Assembly (NCBI RefSeq): GCF_014359905.1
Contig: NZ_JACIYP010000060.1
Location: 1 to 33,075, forward strand
Source: Hoeflea sp.
Lineage (GTDB): Bacteria; Pseudomonadota; Alphaproteobacteria; Rhizobiales; Rhizobiaceae
Direction of reading: 5' to 3'
DNA: 33,075 bases
Numbering within the stretch: the stretch's first letter is position 1; every line of letters starts with the position of its first letter. The notes beneath the pieces are model-generated. The model was not told where the DNA came from. It searched no databases and worked only from the letters and a program-made list of their open reading frames with translations. Position numbers and translations under genes: made by a program. Shown here one piece after another: positions 23,195 through 30,743 of this stretch.

Positions 23195-23244
23195 CGGTTT
23201 CGGGGCCGAGACCCGCTCACCCGGTCGCCGCGTTGCGGCGCCCG

Positions 23245-23267
23245 ACCTCTCCCCGGGGGGGAGAGGT
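23245..23267. repeat. CTCTCCCC/GGGGAGAG hairpin, right
   Basis: ACCTCTCCCC (23245-23254) pairs perfectly with GGGGAGAGGT (23258-23267) around loop GGG. Next to it is a second small perfect hairpin, CGCCGC-GTT-GCGGCG (23226-23240). It lies upstream of the DUF559 ATG. Confidence 0.9.
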
Positions 23268-23324
23268 GCTTGGCCTCTGGCGCTGGGCGGTTTCGCAATC
23301 ATTTCGCTGATCTAGCCCTCGCGA

Positions 23325-24086
23325 TCACTCGGCATAACCCGGGTTCTCCCGGTCGAGCACCAGTTTCATTTCCTCGAAATGCGAGTACTCGGCGTCCTTG
23401 TAGACGTCCCATTCCCGCGCCACGGATTCGGCGAGCTCGTCGCTCATCACGTTGAGCGGCTGGCCGGTGGAATAGGCGAGCACCATGGTCCGCGCCGCGC
23501 GTTCGAGGTGGTACATGGCGTCGAAGGCCTCGGCCACGGTTGGCGCCACGGTAGTGACGCCGTGGTTGGCCATCATCACCACGGAATGATTGCCGACTGT
23601 GGCGGCGATGCGTTCGCCCTCGGCTTCCTCTGAGGCGATGCCGCCGAAGCTCATGTCCATGGCCATGCGGTTGAAGAAGCGCGCGGTGACCTGGTCGATC
23701 GGCTTGATCGACGGGTCCTTGAGCGTGGCGAGCGTGGTGGCGTAGGGCGGATGCAGGTGCAGCGCCACCCGCGCATGCGGCACGTTGCGGTGGATGGCCG
23801 AATGGATCGACCAGGCTGAGGGATCGGGCGCATCCGACCGCTTCATCGTGTCGGGATCGTCGGCGTCGACCAGCAGCAACTCGCTGGCCTTCGCGCGGGA
23901 GAAATGCTTCCAGCGCGGATTGACCAGGAACTTTTTCCCGTCGGGCGAGACGGCGGCGGAGAAATGATTGGCGACGCCCTCGTGCCAGTCGTAATAGGCG
24001 GCGAGGCGGAGCGCGGCGGCGAGATCGATGCGCAACTGCCGTTCGTCGGGCTCGACTGCGGGTCGCAGGGAATGAATTTCAGCCAT
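23325..24086 (-). CDS. Class II aldolase/adducin family protein
   Basis: The 253-residue protein belongs to the class II aldolase/adducin domain family, zinc enzymes related to fuculose-phosphate aldolase. Visible motifs are RLAAYYDWHEGVANHFSAAV near residue 30, FLVNPRWKHFSRAKASELLL, the metal-binding ALHLHPPYATTLATL and ANHGVTTVAPTVAEAFDAMY. The ATG at 24086 (MAEIHSLRP) has GAGGA upstream; the longer frame adds 10 non-conserved residues. The reaction is unknown. It is not a standard step of pyrimidine catabolism, yet it sits between the amidohydrolase and dihydropyrimidinase genes on the same strand. Aldol cleavage or decarboxylation of a side product is possible. Confidence 0.85.
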   Translation of the reverse strand: MAEIHSLRPAVEPDERQLRIDLAAALRLAAYYDWHEGVANHFSAAVSPDGKKFLVNPRWKHFSRAKASELLLVDADDPDTMKRSDAPDPSAWSIHSAIHRNVPHARVALHLHPPYATTLATLKDPSIKPIDQVTARFFNRMAMDMSFGGIASEEAEGERIAATVGNHSVVMMANHGVTTVAPTVAEAFDAMYHLERAARTMVLAYSTGQPLNVMSDELAESVAREWDVYKDAEYSHFEEMKLVLDRENPGYAE

Positions 24087-24158
24087 GATTGTGTCCTCGC
24101 GTGAGATGGCGTGCACAGTTCGGATGCGATGATGCTATCACGCCGGGCCGGATCGTGC

Positions 24159-24239
24159 CTGCGAAGGCGCGGGCGCCGGATGCACTTGCCGGGCTTCGCA
24201 GCCGTGCGGGCAGGTAGGGCGAAGGGAGTTGGGTAGAGG
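24159..24239. repeat. Degenerate intergenic repeat, probably related to the DUF559 flank
   Basis: CTGCGAAG (24159-24166) and CTTCGCAG (24194-24201) are perfect inverted arms. At 24226-24239, GAGTTGGGTAGAGG resembles GAGTTGGGTGAGG from the left DUF559 element (around 22837-22849), which also contains CTGCGAAG at 22810-22817. A decayed copy of the same element is suggested. Confidence 0.45.
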
Positions 24240-24274
24240 TCGGCCCGAGCAGGGCCGGGCGGTTCCGACGCTGT

Positions 24275-24478
24275 TCAGACGTCGACCAACCCGAGCCGCT
24301 TTTCGATGTGGGAAACGCGTTCATCCATCCGGTCGAGCCGGTTGGACAGGTTGGCATACTGCATTTCGATAATGCCGAGCCGACCTTTGATTTCCCGCAG
24401 GTCTTCCGAATGCTTGTCCTGCGTCGCGCGGATGGCGCGAAGATGCTCAAGCACGAGGTTTTCGGTCGACGGCGACAT
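24275..24478 (-). CDS. Small coiled-coil protein of unknown function
   Basis: The 67-residue protein starts MSPSTENLVLEHLRAIRATQ. From about residue 15 to the end it is a heptad-like amphipathic helix (DLREIKGRLGIIEMQY, LSNRLDRMDERVSHIEKRL) ending LGLVDV. It has no membrane segment or known catalytic motif. The chosen ATG has GGAG nine bases upstream; a longer frame starting MRWWRLPGWW overlaps the amidohydrolase 3' end and lacks such a site. Similar short coiled-coil proteins are familiar in rhizobial genomes, but I know no function. It lies between the amidohydrolase and class II aldolase genes on the same strand, about 50 bases after the former. Confidence 0.7.
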   Translation of the reverse strand: MSPSTENLVLEHLRAIRATQDKHSEDLREIKGRLGIIEMQYANLSNRLDRMDERVSHIEKRLGLVDV

Positions 24479-24527
24479 GGCCGTGGCTCCAGAGGTCTGA
24501 CAATGTCCCAATATAAGGCCATCCGCG

Positions 24528-25778
24528 CTATTCCACCACCCCGGCAGTCTCCACCACCGCATGCATCAACACGTCTGCGCCGGCGGCCGCCCATTCCTTG
24601 GTGATTTCCTCGGCCTCGTTGTGCGACAGGCCGTCGACGCAGGGGCACATGACCATGGCGGTCGGCGCCACGCGGTTGATCCAGCAGGCCTCGTGGCCGG
24701 CGCCGGAGATGATGTCCATGTGCGAGTAGCCCAGCCGCTCCGCGGCGTCGCGGACGGCCTTGACGCAATCATGATCGAATTCCGGCGGGTCGAACTGGCC
24801 GACGATCTCGGACTCGAACTCCAGGCCGAGATCGGCGCAGAGTTTCGGCGCCTCCGCCATCAGCCGCTCGGCCATGCCGTTCAGCGTGTCGATCTCATGG
24901 CTGCGGAAGTCGATGGTGAAGACCACCTTGCCGGGAATGATGTTGCGGGAATTGGGGTAGACGTCGATGTGGCCGATGGCGCCCACGGCGTTCGGCGCAT
25001 TGTCCATGGCGATCCGGTGCACCAGCTCGGTGATCTGGGCCAGCCCGCGGCCGGCGTTCCTGCGCATCGGCATCGGGGTCGAGCCGGTGTGGCTTTCCTT
25101 GCCGGTCACGGTGCACTGGATCCAGCGCAGGCCCTGGCCGTGGGTGACGACGCCGATGTCCTTTCCTTGCGCTTCCAGGATCGGGCCCTGTTCGATATGC
25201 AGCTCGAACAGCGCATGCATCTTCCTCGCGCCCACTTCCTCGTCGCCCTTCCAGCCGATGCGTTCCAGCTCGTCGCCGAAGCGCTTGCCCTTGGCGTCGG
25301 TCCGGTCATAGGCCCAGTCCTGCTCAAGCACGCCGGCGAAGACGCCCGAGGCGAGCATGGCGGGGGCAAAGCGCGTGCCTTCCTCGTTGGTCCAGTTGAC
25401 CACCACGATCGGATGTTTCGTCCTGATGTCGAGGTCGTTCAGGGTGCGGACCAGCTCGAGCCCGCCCAGCACGCCGAGCACGCCGTCATACTTGCCGCCC
25501 GTCGGCTGGGTGTCGAGGTGGGAGCCGACATAGACCGGCAGGGCGTCGGGATCGGTGCCGGGCCGGGTCATGAACATGTTGCCCATGGTGTCGACGCCCA
25601 TGGTCATGCCTGCGTCCTCGCACCAGCGCTGGAACAGCTTGCGGCCCTCGCCGTCCTCGTCGGTAAGGGTCTGGCGGTTGTTGCCGCCGGCAACGCCGGG
25701 GCCGATCTTCGCCATCTCCATGAGCGAATCCCACAGCCGGTCGGCGTTGATGCGGAGGTTGGCGGCGGGTGCGGACAT
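24528..25778 (-). CDS. pydC: Zn-dependent N-carbamoyl amidohydrolase (beta-ureidopropionase type, M20 family)
   Basis: The 416-residue enzyme belongs to the M20/HyuC-AllC amidase group. Metal ligands are visible: H87 in YVGSHLDTQPTGGKYDG, D98, and E132/E133 in VVVNWTNEEGTRFAPAM. HIEQGPILEAQ carries a further ligand histidine, and SGAGHEACWI lies near the C-terminus. GGNNRQTLTDEDGEGRKLF is the usual N-terminal family motif. By operon context it should hydrolyse N-carbamoyl-beta-alanine and N-carbamoyl-beta-aminoisobutyrate to the beta-amino acid, CO2 and ammonia. N-carbamoyl-L-amino-acid hydrolase or allantoate amidohydrolase are the alternatives within the family. GAGGAG seven bases before the ATG overlaps the stop of the small membrane-protein gene. 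Confidence 0.9.
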   Translation of the reverse strand: MSAPAANLRINADRLWDSLMEMAKIGPGVAGGNNRQTLTDEDGEGRKLFQRWCEDAGMTMGVDTMGNMFMTRPGTDPDALPVYVGSHLDTQPTGGKYDGVLGVLGGLELVRTLNDLDIRTKHPIVVVNWTNEEGTRFAPAMLASGVFAGVLEQDWAYDRTDAKGKRFGDELERIGWKGDEEVGARKMHALFELHIEQGPILEAQGKDIGVVTHGQGLRWIQCTVTGKESHTGSTPMPMRRNAGRGLAQITELVHRIAMDNAPNAVGAIGHIDVYPNSRNIIPGKVVFTIDFRSHEIDTLNGMAERLMAEAPKLCADLGLEFESEIVGQFDPPEFDHDCVKAVRDAAERLGYSHMDIISGAGHEACWINRVAPTAMVMCPCVDGLSHNEAEEITKEWAAAGADVLMHAVVETAGVVE

Positions 25779-25788
25779 GGTGGTCTCC

Positions 25789-26043
25789 TCAATTAAATAT
25801 CATTCCAATCAGGCGCCCTAGTCCAAATATTATTGCCGCAGTTATGCCTTGCGTCACGACAATAAAAACTGTGGCTTTAAGGACGCCCCTTTGTTGTATA
25901 TCCGCCATCATGGAGTGGGATCTGGCGAAATAGTAGATAAATGATCCAAAAAACGTTCCTACGCCGATAGTCCAAACCCATGACCACTCAGCAAAGCCTC
26001 CGTACGCAATTATAATGGCCCAAGGTACGCCTATGATCTCCAT
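25789..26043 (-). CDS. Small membrane protein of foreign base composition
   Basis: The 84-residue protein has two or three hydrophobic segments: about 3-13 into 22-39 (WVWTIGVGTFFGSFIYYFA), and 55-82 (ATVFIVVTQGITAAIIFGLG). A charged loop, RSHSMMADIQQRG, lies between them. I do not recognise the family. Counted over 25801-26040, GC is about 47%, against well above 60% in both neighbouring genes, and the codons include many A/T-ending ones. It begins 2 bases after the mmsA stop and ends 10 bases before the amidohydrolase ATG, so it fits the operon without disrupting it. Its ATG has only a weak upstream site and probably depends on re-initiation after mmsA. Confidence 0.7.
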   Translation of the reverse strand: MEIIGVPWAIIIAYGGFAEWSWVWTIGVGTFFGSFIYYFARSHSMMADIQQRGVLKATVFIVVTQGITAAIIFGLGRLIGMIFN

Positions 26044-26045
26044 AA

Positions 26046-27542
26046 TCAGCTCGGGAAGGTGAAGACTGCGCCGGACTTGATGCCGTTGGGCCAGCGCGAG
26101 GTGATGGTCTTGAGGCGGGTGTAGAAGCGCACGCCCTCGGGGCCGTAGATCGAGTGGTCGCCGAACAGCGAGCGCTTCCAGCCGCCGAAGGAATGGTAGG
26201 CGACCGGCACCGGGATCGGCACGTTGATTCCGACCATGCCGACCTCGATGGCATCGGAGAAGGCGCGGGCGGCGTCGCCGTCGCGGGTGAAGATCGCGGT
26301 GCCGTTGCCGTATTCGTGGTCGTTGATCATCTTGACCGCGTCGTCGAAGCTGCCGGCGCGGACGACCGAGAGCACGGGGCCGAAGATCTCTTCCTTGTAG
26401 ATGGTCATGTCGGTGGTGACGCGGTCAAACAGCGTGCCGCCGACGAAATAGCCGTTCTCGTAGCCCTGCAGCGAGAAGCCGCGGCCGTCGACCACAAGCT
26501 CGGCGCCTTCGCTCACGCCCTGGTCGATGTAGCCCAGCACCTTCTGCTGGTGCATCTTGGTGACCACCGGGCCCATTTCGGCGCTGTCGTCTGTGGCAGG
26601 GCCGATCTTCAGCGCCTCGACGCGGGGCTTGAGTTTCGCTACCAGCGCATCGGCGGTCTTCTCGCCGACGGGAACGGCGACCGAGATCGCCATGCAGCGC
26701 TCGCCGGCGGAGCCATAGCCCGCGCCCATCAGCGCGTCGGCGGCCTGGTCCATGTCGGCGTCGGGCATGATCACCATGTGGTTCTTGGCCCCGCCCAAGG
26801 CCTGGACTCGCTTGCCGTTGGCGGTGCCGCGCGAATAGACATACTGCGCGATGGGCGTGGAGCCGACGAAGCTCACGGCCTTGACGTCCGCGTGGTCGAG
26901 CAGCGTGTCGACGGCTAGCTTGTCGCCATGGACGACGTTGAGCACGCCGTCGGGAAAGCCCGCTTCCTGGAACAGTTTCCAGGCCAGCATCGGCGCGGAG
27001 GGATCGCGCTCGGAGGGTTTGAGTACGAAGGTGTTCCCGCAGGCGATTGCGATCGGATACATCCACATCGGCACCATGGCCGGGAAATTGAACGGGGTGA
27101 TGCCGGCGACGACGCCCAGCGGCTGGCGGTCGGCGATGGAATCGACGCCCGGGCCGACATTGCGGGAAAAGTCGCCCTTGAGCAGATTGGGGATGCCGCA
27201 GGCGAACTCCACCACCTCGATGCCGCGGGTGACTTCGCCCAGCGCGTCGTCATGGGTCTTGCCGTGCTCGCGGCTGATCTCGCGGGCAATGTCGGCCGCA
27301 TGGCGGTCGAGCAGTTCCTTGAACTTGAACATGAAGCGCGCGCGCTTCAAGGGCGGCATCGCGCCCCAGGCCGGTTGCGCAGCCTTGGCGGAGGCCACCG
27401 CGGCGTTGATTTCTTCCACCGTCGACAGCGGTAGGTCTGCGATCTGTTCGCCGGTGGCAGGGTTGAACACCGGGGAGCGGCGGTCGGAGCCGGAAATGAC
27501 GAGCTTGCCGCCGATGGCGTTTTCGATGATCTGCATGGTCAT
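26046..27542 (-). CDS. mmsA: CoA-acylating methylmalonate-semialdehyde dehydrogenase
   Basis: The 498-residue aldehyde dehydrogenase oxidises malonate semialdehyde to acetyl-CoA and methylmalonate semialdehyde to propionyl-CoA, with CO2 release. The nucleophile is Cys283 in [19 protein letters not shown]. Other family marks are [34 protein letters not shown] and [15 protein letters not shown] near the C-terminus. RCMA around the catalytic cysteine, instead of the usual GQ-C-T context, separates it from hydrolytic aldehyde dehydrogenases. Its start overlaps the aminotransferase stop by 4 bases. It finishes both the uracil and thymine branches of the reductive pathway. Confidence 0.95.
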   Translation of the reverse strand: MTMQIIENAIGGKLVISGSDRRSPVFNPATGEQIADLPLSTVEEINAAVASAKAAQPAWGAMPPLKRARFMFKFKELLDRHAADIAREISREHGKTHDDALGEVTRGIEVVEFACGIPNLLKGDFSRNVGPGVDSIADRQPLGVVAGITPFNFPAMVPMWMYPIAIACGNTFVLKPSERDPSAPMLAWKLFQEAGFPDGVLNVVHGDKLAVDTLLDHADVKAVSFVGSTPIAQYVYSRGTANGKRVQALGGAKNHMVIMPDADMDQAADALMGAGYGSAGERCMAISVAVPVGEKTADALVAKLKPRVEALKIGPATDDSAEMGPVVTKMHQQKVLGYIDQGVSEGAELVVDGRGFSLQGYENGYFVGGTLFDRVTTDMTIYKEEIFGPVLSVVRAGSFDDAVKMINDHEYGNGTAIFTRDGDAARAFSDAIEVGMVGINVPIPVPVAYHSFGGWKRSLFGDHSIYGPEGVRFYTRLKTITSRWPNGIKSGAVFTFPS

Positions 27543-28867
27543 GCCAGTCCCTTGAGCACTTTGCGGAGTTTTTCGAACAGTTCGTCGATCTGGTCCTTCG
27601 AGATGATCAGCGGCGGCGACAGCGCGATGATGTCGCCGGTGGTGCGGATCAGCAATCCGTCCTCAAAGGCCGTGAGGAAGGCCGAGAAGGCGCGCTTGGT
27701 CGGCTCGCCGGCGATCGGCTCGAGCTCGATGGCGCCGATCAGGCCGGTGTTGCGGATGTCGATGACGTGCGGGCAGTCTCTCAGCGAATGCAGCTGTTCT
27801 TCCCAGTAGGGCGCAAGGTCGGCGGCGCGGGTCAGCAGGCCCTCTTCCTTGTAGGTGTCGAGCGTGGCGAGCGCTGCGGCCGAGGCGATCGGGTTGCCCG
27901 AATAGGTGTAGCCGTGGAAGAACTCGATCAGATGTTCCGGGCCGGTCATGAAGGCGTCGTGGATTTCGGAGGTGACGAACACCGCGCCCATCGGAATAAC
28001 CCCATTGGTCAGGCCCTTGGCTGAGGTGATCATGTCAGGCATGACGTCGTAATGCTGGGCTGCAAACGGCGCGCCGAGGCGGCCGTAGCCGGTGATGACC
28101 TCGTCGAAGATCAGCAGGATGCCGTGCCTGGTGCAGATCTCGCGCAGTTTCTTGAGATACCCCTTCGGCGGGATCAGCACGCCGGTGGAGCCCGCCACCG
28201 GCTCGACGATGACGGCGGCGATGGTGGAGGCGTCATGCAGGGTGACGATGCGCTCGAGCTCGGAGGCGATGTCGCCGCCATGCTCGGGCTGCCCCTTGGT
28301 GAAGGCGTTCTGCGCCGGCAGATGGGTGTGCGGCATGTGGTCGACGCCGGTGAGCAGCGTTCCGAACATCTTGCGGTTGGAGACGATGCCGCCGACCGAG
28401 ATGCCGCCGAAATTGACGCCGTGATAGCCGCGCTCGCGGCCGATCAGCCGGAAGCGGCCGCCATTGCCCTTGGCGCGGTGATAGGCGAGCGCAACTTTCA
28501 GAGCGGTCTCGACCGCTTCCGAGCCGGAATTGGTGAACAGCACATGGTTCATGCCCTCGGGCGCAATGTCGACCAGCCGGTTGGCGAGTTCGAACGCCTT
28601 CGGGTGTCCCATCTGGAAGGCCGGCGCATACTCGAGCTCCCCCGCCTGCTCAGCAATCGCCTCGGTGATCTTGGGGCGGCAATGGCCGGCGTTGACGCAC
28701 CACAGGCCTGCCGTCCCGTCGAGGATCTGGCGGCCGTCGGAGGCGGTGAAGTGCATGTCCTTGGCGCCCACCAGCATGCGCGGGTTCTGCTTGAACTGGC
28801 GGTTGGCGGTAAACGGCATCCAGAAGGCACGGAGGTCGTTGGGGGTTGTGTTGAGCCGGTTCGACAT
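27539..28867 (-). CDS. Omega-aminotransferase (beta-alanine:pyruvate type)
   Basis: The 442-residue class III PLP aminotransferase transfers the amino group of beta-alanine or beta-aminoisobutyrate, giving malonate or methylmalonate semialdehyde. Motifs: [40 protein letters not shown] for the cofactor phosphate, [30 protein letters not shown] and the PLP lysine K284 in [15 protein letters not shown]. The [17 protein letters not shown] stretch is typical of beta-alanine:pyruvate enzymes. The ATG at 28867 (MSNRL) has GGGAGG upstream; the frame extends 8 codons further. It is the first gene of the catabolic operon, divergent from the RutR-like regulator. Confidence 0.92.
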   Translation of the reverse strand: MSNRLNTTPNDLRAFWMPFTANRQFKQNPRMLVGAKDMHFTASDGRQILDGTAGLWCVNAGHCRPKITEAIAEQAGELEYAPAFQMGHPKAFELANRLVDIAPEGMNHVLFTNSGSEAVETALKVALAYHRAKGNGGRFRLIGRERGYHGVNFGGISVGGIVSNRKMFGTLLTGVDHMPHTHLPAQNAFTKGQPEHGGDIASELERIVTLHDASTIAAVIVEPVAGSTGVLIPPKGYLKKLREICTRHGILLIFDEVITGYGRLGAPFAAQHYDVMPDMITSAKGLTNGVIPMGAVFVTSEIHDAFMTGPEHLIEFFHGYTYSGNPIASAAALATLDTYKEEGLLTRAADLAPYWEEQLHSLRDCPHVIDIRNTGLIGAIELEPIAGEPTKRAFSAFLTAFEDGLLIRTTGDIIALSPPLIISKDQIDELFEKLRKVLKGLA

Positions 28868-29071
28868 GGCTGGTGCGCCTCCCTGACGCAAGGGTTTCCC
28901 GATCCTTCAGTCAGACGCCATTTTGAAGGCTTTGTTTCCGCACAAAAGCTGTGGTACGAAATCTTGACTGTTTGATAAAACTCTAACAGGGCCAATCAGC
29001 CGGTCAAGGTCAATTCGCCCCACCTGATATCAGGCGGCCAATGGCACCGGCGGCTGAACAGGCGCGAAGGA
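28868..29071. promoter_or_regulatory. Divergent control region, aminotransferase operon / RutR-like gene
   Basis: The 204-bp region carries the promoters of the catabolic operon and of the regulator gene. Visible elements are TTGACT at 28964-28969, two tandem GGTCAA hexamers at 29002-29013 (TTGACC on the minus strand) and the perfect 12-bp palindrome CCTGATATCAGG at 29023-29034. The E. coli RutR site is TTGACCA-NN-TGGTCAA, so the TTGAC/GTCAA half-sites are suggestive, but no complete palindrome of that kind exists. No -10 element could be assigned reliably. Confidence 0.5.
29023..29034. promoter_or_regulatory. Perfect palindrome before the TetR gene, candidate operator
   Basis: CCTGATATCAGG is a perfect 12-bp palindrome whose right end lies 37 bases before the regulator ATG. 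TetR-family proteins usually bind palindromes close to their own start. The assignment is inferred. Confidence 0.4.
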
Positions 29072-29749
29072 ATGCAGTTGAAAGCACGGGCCACGGAAAC
29101 CCAGCGCAAGACGCGCATCCAGATCGAGAACGAGGAGAAGATCCTCGACGCGGCGCTGGAGGAATTTTCGGTTCACGGATTTCGCGGGGCCACCATCGAC
29201 CGCATCGCCGAGCATGCCGGCATGTCCAAGCCCAACCTCCTGTATTACTTCCGGCGCAAGCAGGACATCTACGAGGCGCTGATCGCGCGGCTGCTCGACA
29301 CCTGGCTCGAGCCGCTGCGGGAACTCGACGCGGTGGGCGACCCGCTGCCGGAACTGCAATCCTATATCCGCCGCAAGCTCGAGATGGCGCGCGACTTTCC
29401 CCGCGAAAGCCGGCTGTTCGCCAACGAGATGCTGCAGGGCGCGCCGCGAATCAAGCGGCTGCTGGAAAGCGAGCTCAAACCGCTGGTCGACGAGAAGGCC
29501 GAGGTGCTGAAGGGGTGGATGAAGGCCGGGAAGATCAATCCGGTGGACCCCAGGCACCTGATCTTCTCGATCTGGTCGACCACGCAGCACTATGCCGATT
29601 TCGATGTGCAGGTGCAGGTCATCCTCGGCCCCGACCGGGGGGCGGGCGGCCGGTTCGAGGATGCGGCGCGCTATCTCGAGACGCTGTTTCTTGACGGGCT
29701 CAGGCCCAAGAGCTTGCGCACTGAAACGCCTCGGATCCACACTCCCTGA
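29072..29749 (+). CDS. TetR-family regulator, RutR-like
   Basis: The 225-residue protein has an N-terminal TetR helix-turn-helix (about 20-66): ILDAALEEFSVHGFRGATID, then RIAEHAGMSKPNLLYYFRRK. The C-terminal ligand domain, RLFANEMLQGAPRIKRLL and IFSIWSTTQHYADFDVQVQV, matches the RutR (YcdC) C-terminal family, whose E. coli member senses uracil and thymine. It is divergent from the pyrimidine catabolic operon and is its likely repressor. The start is uncertain. The SD-like AAGGA (29067-29071) touches the ATG at 29072 and would be better spaced for the TTG at 29078, giving a protein two residues shorter. It converges with the dehydrogenase gene, with 15 bases between stops. Confidence 0.88.
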   Translation: MQLKARATETQRKTRIQIENEEKILDAALEEFSVHGFRGATIDRIAEHAGMSKPNLLYYFRRKQDIYEALIARLLDTWLEPLRELDAVGDPLPELQSYIRRKLEMARDFPRESRLFANEMLQGAPRIKRLLESELKPLVDEKAEVLKGWMKAGKINPVDPRHLIFSIWSTTQHYADFDVQVQVILGPDRGAGGRFEDAARYLETLFLDGLRPKSLRTETPRIHTP

Positions 29750-29764
29750 GCGGCTTGCGCTGTT

Positions 29765-30523
29765 TCAGGCGATCAGTCCCACCGCGCGGCGGGCTTCCTC
29801 GGTCCGGAGCGACATGTCGCCGCCATCGTAAGTGCGGGCCGCATCCGTCGTCAGCCAGGCGATGGCCTCGCCCACCCAGTCGGGCGAGATGTGCTGCGAC
29901 CAGTCGAGCTGGCTCACCGGATTGACGCCGGAGGTCTTGATCGACCGCTGCATGTCGGTGGCCACCGTGCCGGGCGACAGGCCGACGACGCGGATGTTGT
30001 CGGCGGCGCATTCCGCATGGGCGCAGCGGGTGAGCGACAGCACGGCGGCCTTGGTGGCGCAGTAATGGCTCCAGCCTTCGAGCGCGGAGGAGGCTGCGCC
30101 CGAGGAGATGTTGATGATGACGCCACCGCCCTGCCGCTTCATGGGCGGGATGGCGGCGCGCAGGCCGTGATAGACGCCCTTGAAATTGATATCGACCACC
30201 TGGTCCCAGGCTTCGGGATCGGAGTCCTCGATGCGGGCGATCGGGTCGATCACGCCGGCATTGTTGACCAGGATATCGAGGCTGCCGAAGCTCTCGATCG
30301 CCAGATCGACCGCGTTCTCGACATCGACATACTGGGCCACGTCGCAGGTGACCGCCAGCGCCCGGTCGCCAATTTCCGCCGCGATCCGCGCGGTATCGCG
30401 CGTGGAGCGCGCCGCCAGAACCACATTGGCGCCGTAGCCCGCCATGATGCGGGCCGCCGCCTCGCCGATGCCGCGGCTCGCGCCGGTAATCAGGGCCGTC
30501 TTGCCGGTCAGATCGATGCTCAT
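29765..30523 (-). CDS. Short-chain dehydrogenase/reductase (SDR)
   Basis: The 252-residue classical SDR has the NAD(P)-binding TGASRGIG at 13-20, NNAG at 87-90, catalytic serine 140/141 (INISSGAAS) and the YxxxK pair Y154/K158 (YCATKAAVLSL). The cofactor may be either NAD or NADP: Ala38-Arg39 after the second strand favours NADP. Substrate unknown. It is a separate single-gene unit, convergent with the RutR-like gene and divergent from arsC. The C-terminal YDGGDMSLRTEEARR is usual for small polyol/3-oxoacyl-type SDRs, which does not narrow the substrate. Confidence 0.88.
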   Translation of the reverse strand: MSIDLTGKTALITGASRGIGEAAARIMAGYGANVVLAARSTRDTARIAAEIGDRALAVTCDVAQYVDVENAVDLAIESFGSLDILVNNAGVIDPIARIEDSDPEAWDQVVDINFKGVYHGLRAAIPPMKRQGGGVIINISSGAASSALEGWSHYCATKAAVLSLTRCAHAECAADNIRVVGLSPGTVATDMQRSIKTSGVNPVSQLDWSQHISPDWVGEAIAWLTTDAARTYDGGDMSLRTEEARRAVGLIA

Positions 30524-30655
30524 GTCTCATCTCCTTTTGCTGTTGTCTTGTTTGCAGGGGATGGCGGCGGCAATCAAGATGGGAATGTCTCGCCTGTCGG
30601 GAAAACCGACCGCGGAACAGGAGGGCAGGGCCCGGCGCTCATCCGGTGGGAACCA

Positions 30656-30671
30656 ATCAAGAAAACTTGAT
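30656..30671. promoter_or_regulatory. Candidate ArsR-type operator upstream of arsC
   Basis: ATCAAG-AAAA-CTTGAT is a perfect inverted repeat centred 80 bp before the arsC ATG. ArsR/SmtB proteins bind imperfect TCAA...TTGA dyads, so arsenic-responsive control by a regulator encoded elsewhere is plausible. The remaining 220-bp spacer between the SDR gene and arsC shows no other gene. Confidence 0.5.
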
Positions 30672-30743
30672 ATGTGGCTGGCCTTAGCCGCATCATTGCG
30701 CTAAGCGAGGCTCAGTCGATCGCCAGTGACACAGGAATTTCTC

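Larger units (their letters stand above)
22776..23267. mobile_element. Candidate DUF559 cassette bounded by inverted hairpin elements
   Basis: The left boundary element (22776-22852) starts with a CTCTCCCC/GGGGAGAG hairpin and ends with GGGTGAGGGGG. The right element, read on the minus strand (23267 down to 23212), starts with the same kind of hairpin and ends with GGGTGAGCGGG. The two therefore face inward symmetrically around the DUF559 core. Mobility is inferred from this symmetry and from the interrupted operon; no target duplication was identified. Confidence 0.5.

Noticed and set aside
22739-23302. Extended 187-residue DUF559 protein
   Set aside because: The extra N-terminal residues (PLPPGERSGAATRRPGE) are translation of the hairpin repeat. 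The ATG at 23194 starts just before the conserved domain.
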